This document shows positions 61,057 through 64,000 of a stretch of 64,000 nt of DNA, piece after piece (within the stretch, counting starts at the first letter, position 1; each line of letters opens with the position of its first letter). The DNA comes from Sinohyriopsis cumingii (taxonomy: Eukaryota > Mollusca > Bivalvia > Unionida > Unionidae), in NCBI GenBank assembly GCA_028554795.2, contig CM068826.1:101744346-101808345 (forward strand), read 5' to 3'. The notes beneath the pieces were generated by a model that saw only the letters and a list, made by a program, of their open reading frames with translations, had not been told where the DNA came from and did no database searches. Position numbers and translations under genes: made by a program.

Positions 61057-62484
61057 TGTCACGGAACTGTGTATGATTTATATCAATATGTATATGTGAT
61101 CAAAAATGTACTCGGGGTTTTGTTGCTGCATACAGCATCACCCGAGGGTGGTTTATTTTTTTCGGCTCTAGTTATTTCGAAATACTGAGCGCAACTCAAC
61201 CCATGCTGCATGTGCAAATTGCCTGCAGTGAAAACCTAAGTACCTAGCTGTGCATATCTGTCACAGCTAGTATACATATAGAGCAAATTCTCTATAAACA
61301 GATTACACTATGACAAGTCTTATCAGAAGGCTTACCTCTTTACGAGGGCAAATCTTCAGCTGTAGAGGCATTGAAACTTAAGATTGTATTCTTTATTACT
61401 ATTCATTTTATAAGACAGAATTGTTTCATATATTAGACATTTTAGAATTTATTCTAAATTCTACAGAGAGTCAATACCTAGGTTATACAATGCCATGATA
61501 TTAGAAATACTATAGTCTGGTTTGAGTTAGCTATTTGTTGTAACTGAACAGACAGATTGAATTTAATTATAACCTGCATGCATTGAATGATTAATGTAAT
61601 GGGTAACAAATTCATGTGCACGCATGTGCAACATTTATCAATGCAGAAGTACTTAACCATGTCATATGTACTACATGGTTTAGTTGTTATACTTTTAGCT
61701 GCCTTGTATATGGTTTAGTGATGTGGAGTCACAGAACTCTGTGTGGTTTCTTGTGACATGTATGCTGTGTCTGGTGACGTTGGTTTGGAAGATTGTACTG
61801 GTGTTCTCAATGTGAGGGACCAAGGCTTTGCAACCATCGAGTCTGTGTTGAATGTGAGGGCTCTCAAGGGATCCTTCAACAGACAGGGAGGGGTGAACCA
61901 TTCATGGGGGCTCTTTGACCATTGACTAGAGAGGGTGAACTGGAGATACATCTTGGACGTCAAATGGGCGCCACAATAGTTTTATATATATATATATATA
62001 TACTACGTGTTCCATGTTATTGTTATTTTCACTATTGCTATCTGAGCAAAATTATATGCATTCCCATTTCAATATCGTTATATGAATGACAGATTCATAA
62101 ATTCATACATATTCCAATATCGCTTGATGAATTGATAAATTGATGAGTTGATAGATTGATGAATAAATGAGTATTATACTGATAAGTGCATAAATCAGAT
62201 GCTTTGGTCACCCTTGGTGTTTAATAAGACCTTGTTTATATTGGGGTGTTGATCATATAATTTTATTTGTTTATCGGTGATAGGACGTTATTCACGTTTG
62301 TTTAAAATTTTTATCGTTCAGTTACTTGTTGATAGTTCCATGTTAGGAACTTTATAATTTTCCTTATCTTTTTGTTTATAATGGTGTAATATTTAAATTT
62401 GTGTTTATAAATAAACATCTTATTAATGCAGTTGCTTTCGGTGTCTTCACTAATCCAGTCCCAACCCGGCTTCATCGTGTGACA
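61057..62484. mobile_element. solo LTR of an LTR retrotransposon
   Basis: The 1,428-bp segment starts TGTCAC and ends GTGACA, a 6-bp inverted terminal match with the usual TG...CA ends. It is flanked by an exact 5-bp duplication, ATAAG, at 61052-61056 and 62485-62489. A polyadenylation-type AATAAA lies at 62410-62415, in the right place for plus-strand reading. There is no internal domain (gag, pol), so recombination between two LTRs probably removed it. The small frames inside (for example 61743-61925) are not conserved proteins that I recognise. An (AT)n tract is at 61981-62001. The superfamily (Ty3, Bel or other) cannot be told from the LTR alone. Confidence 0.85.
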
Positions 62485-62888
62485 ATAAGAATAAAATGCT
62501 TCCCCTTGTTAACTCATCAACCAAAACATCTAAAATTAAGTACTGCAAAATTAAGTATTGCTGGGCTTTGCTTGCATTGATTATGGCTCATTCTTTCCTG
62601 AATCAAAGCTATGTTTTCACATTCTGCCTTCAATGGTTAAAAGAATCCCACCTCTACACTATTCCAACTCCTGAGATAATATATACACTACAATCTGACT
62701 TCAAAGTAATTTTGCTGCTGATCATGTTGAATCCAATTTTTTCACACATTGCTCTCTAAATAAATAAATAATGCTTACATATGACCATTACTTTCCTTTC
62801 TTCAACAGGTGTCTCTTTGATTTACCTAACTTTAAACAAACTGAGTTGTTCAACTTCATATACTTTACCTATGCAAATTAACCTAATG

Positions 62889-63055
62889 CAGTGGTTCCCA
62901 GCCCTAGGGTTGAAGCCCACTTTTCTTGAGGACATTCTGGAGGGTTGCCAGAAATATTTTTCAGGTGACAAAACTTTAAAAAATGTGGAAATAGGTCGTG
63001 AGACTCAGAAAAAATATTTGTTATGGTCACAGCCCAAAAAGGTTGGGAACCACTG
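62889..63055. mobile_element. hAT-type MITE
   Basis: Ends CAGTGGTTCCCA (62889-62900) and TGGGAACCACTG (63044-63055) are perfect inverted repeats of at least 12 bp of the CAGTG type typical of hAT elements. An exact 8-bp target duplication, acctaatg, sits at 62881-62888 and 63056-63063. At 167 bp it has no coding capacity and would depend on a hAT transposase. Confidence 0.96.
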
Positions 63056-63063
63056 ACCTAATG

Positions 63064-64000
63064 GGTTCCCCTGAAAGGATTCTTAACACAAGATTACACT
63101 AGCAATTGTCAATTAACTAATCTGTGCAAGGGTAGCTGTCCATCTCAGACTTGTATTTTTATTACCTGTTACAATCAACTGTATAAACACGCACACACAC
63201 ATGCTGCTGGTCATGATCAAGCCAATATTTTTTTTTACATTTTACCCTTTCTCTTAACCAAAATTACATAAAATTGTGTTTTTTCATCTATGAACATATC
63301 AAGGGTGTTTGGGAGTCACAAGTCATGCTTTTCACATCATATGCAGTCAGAACATACCATGATGTGACTGAATCTTCTACCCTTTACCCTCCTTCCTCAG
63401 CCTGTTCTTCTCATTCTTTGAGCATTGGTGAGCTATTTCCTTTATCCTAAAACCTCTTCAAATTTCCCTCATCATAAAAATGGCACATTTGGAATATCTG
63501 CTCTTCTACACAAATTACATACACGTCATGACTTCTATGGGTACACTTAAAACAAAGTAAATGAACAGACTATTTGGAATTGTGTACAAACTTTATTTTT
63601 CCAAAATCTTCTTATAGAAAAGAAATTCGAGTTTTAAGTTTATTTTGAAAGTTTTTTACTTTTTTATATGATATTTCATAAGCATATTGCAACAGTTGTA
63701 ATATAGACTTCAAAGCAGTCCTGAAGTATATACCTACTGAATATGTCCAAATGGACATGACATGAAACAAGAGAGAACATGCAGTATAGGCATCCATTAA
63801 ATGATCAGAGAGGTACTTAGATCATACACGGGGCAGTGCTGTGCTTATTGAATGTTTTTTTTCCATCACAGGCCCAGGGCAAGTGACTTCAAAACATCAC
63901 AAGACTTGGTTCAAATTCCACTAGCCCTGACCAAATTCCATGTGCCCAAAAGGGCTCTATATTTTTACTAATATTTTGACACAACATTGAAGTTGCTGTA
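63064..64000. other. no gene recognised
   Basis: A short (CA)n at 63187-63200 and AT-rich filler only. Confidence 0.4.

Noticed and set aside
61743..61963. Overlapping plus- and minus-strand frames as a gene
   Set aside because: Both lie inside the solo LTR and show no recognised domain; the better base composition belongs to the LTR.

Overview
This is a eukaryotic, AT-rich, intron- or intergenic-like stretch with no convincing host gene. It is built almost entirely from transposable-element relics, old degenerate tandem repeats and microsatellites. The lineage looks lophotrochozoan, most likely a bivalve or gastropod mollusc. The basis is two tRNA-derived SINE families (one with a segment resembling the Nin/DC-type domain known from molluscs), an AAGGGAGATAACTC-type motif common in mollusc DNA (12023-12036), CR1-like LINEs with (ATT)n tails, and arrays of 'caagatggcc' monomers. 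The lineage call is inference from repeat types, not from a gene.

Layout. 0.15-0.73 kb: TTAA-flanked piggyBac-like non-autonomous element. 1.5-4 kb: SINE cluster and degenerate repeats. 5.3-6.9 kb: minisatellite blocks around a 160-bp foldback palindrome. 7.9-9.1 kb: L1/Tx1-type reverse-transcriptase relic. 10.8-13.3 kb: two SINEs, a long (AT)n run and a TA-type MITE. 14.3-17.4 kb: CR1-like LINE relic carrying a SINE with target duplications. 18.9-21 kb: long degenerate repeat region. 25.8-26.5 kb: tandem 320-bp duplication. 29.8-31.7 kb (minus): ZBED/hAT transposase pseudogene. 33.7-44.9 kb: scattered SINEs, a second MITE copy and further repeat arrays. 45.4-48.7 kb: second CR1-like LINE. 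49.4-55.3 kb: a CR1-like LINE interrupted by another, almost full-length CR1-like LINE. 57.6-59.5 kb: tandem monomer arrays interrupted by a SINE. 61.05-62.49 kb: solo LTR with 5-bp target duplication. 62.89-63.06 kb: hAT MITE with a perfect 8-bp duplication.

The coding relics are all transposon proteins and all carry stops or frameshifts: LINE endonuclease and reverse transcriptase, one LINE ORF1 with an SGNH-hydrolase-like domain and two CCHC zinc knuckles, and a hAT transposase. None could act autonomously as it stands. The most informative signals are the insertion records: target-site duplications readable for at least ten insertions, nesting that gives relative ages, and a degenerate 2A-like motif at the start of the inner LINE's ORF1. 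I found no CRISPR array, operon, rRNA or functional-looking tRNA. No novel biological system is proved here. The best candidates for follow-up are the inner LINE with its ORF1 architecture and the 'aagatggc' monomer arrays.
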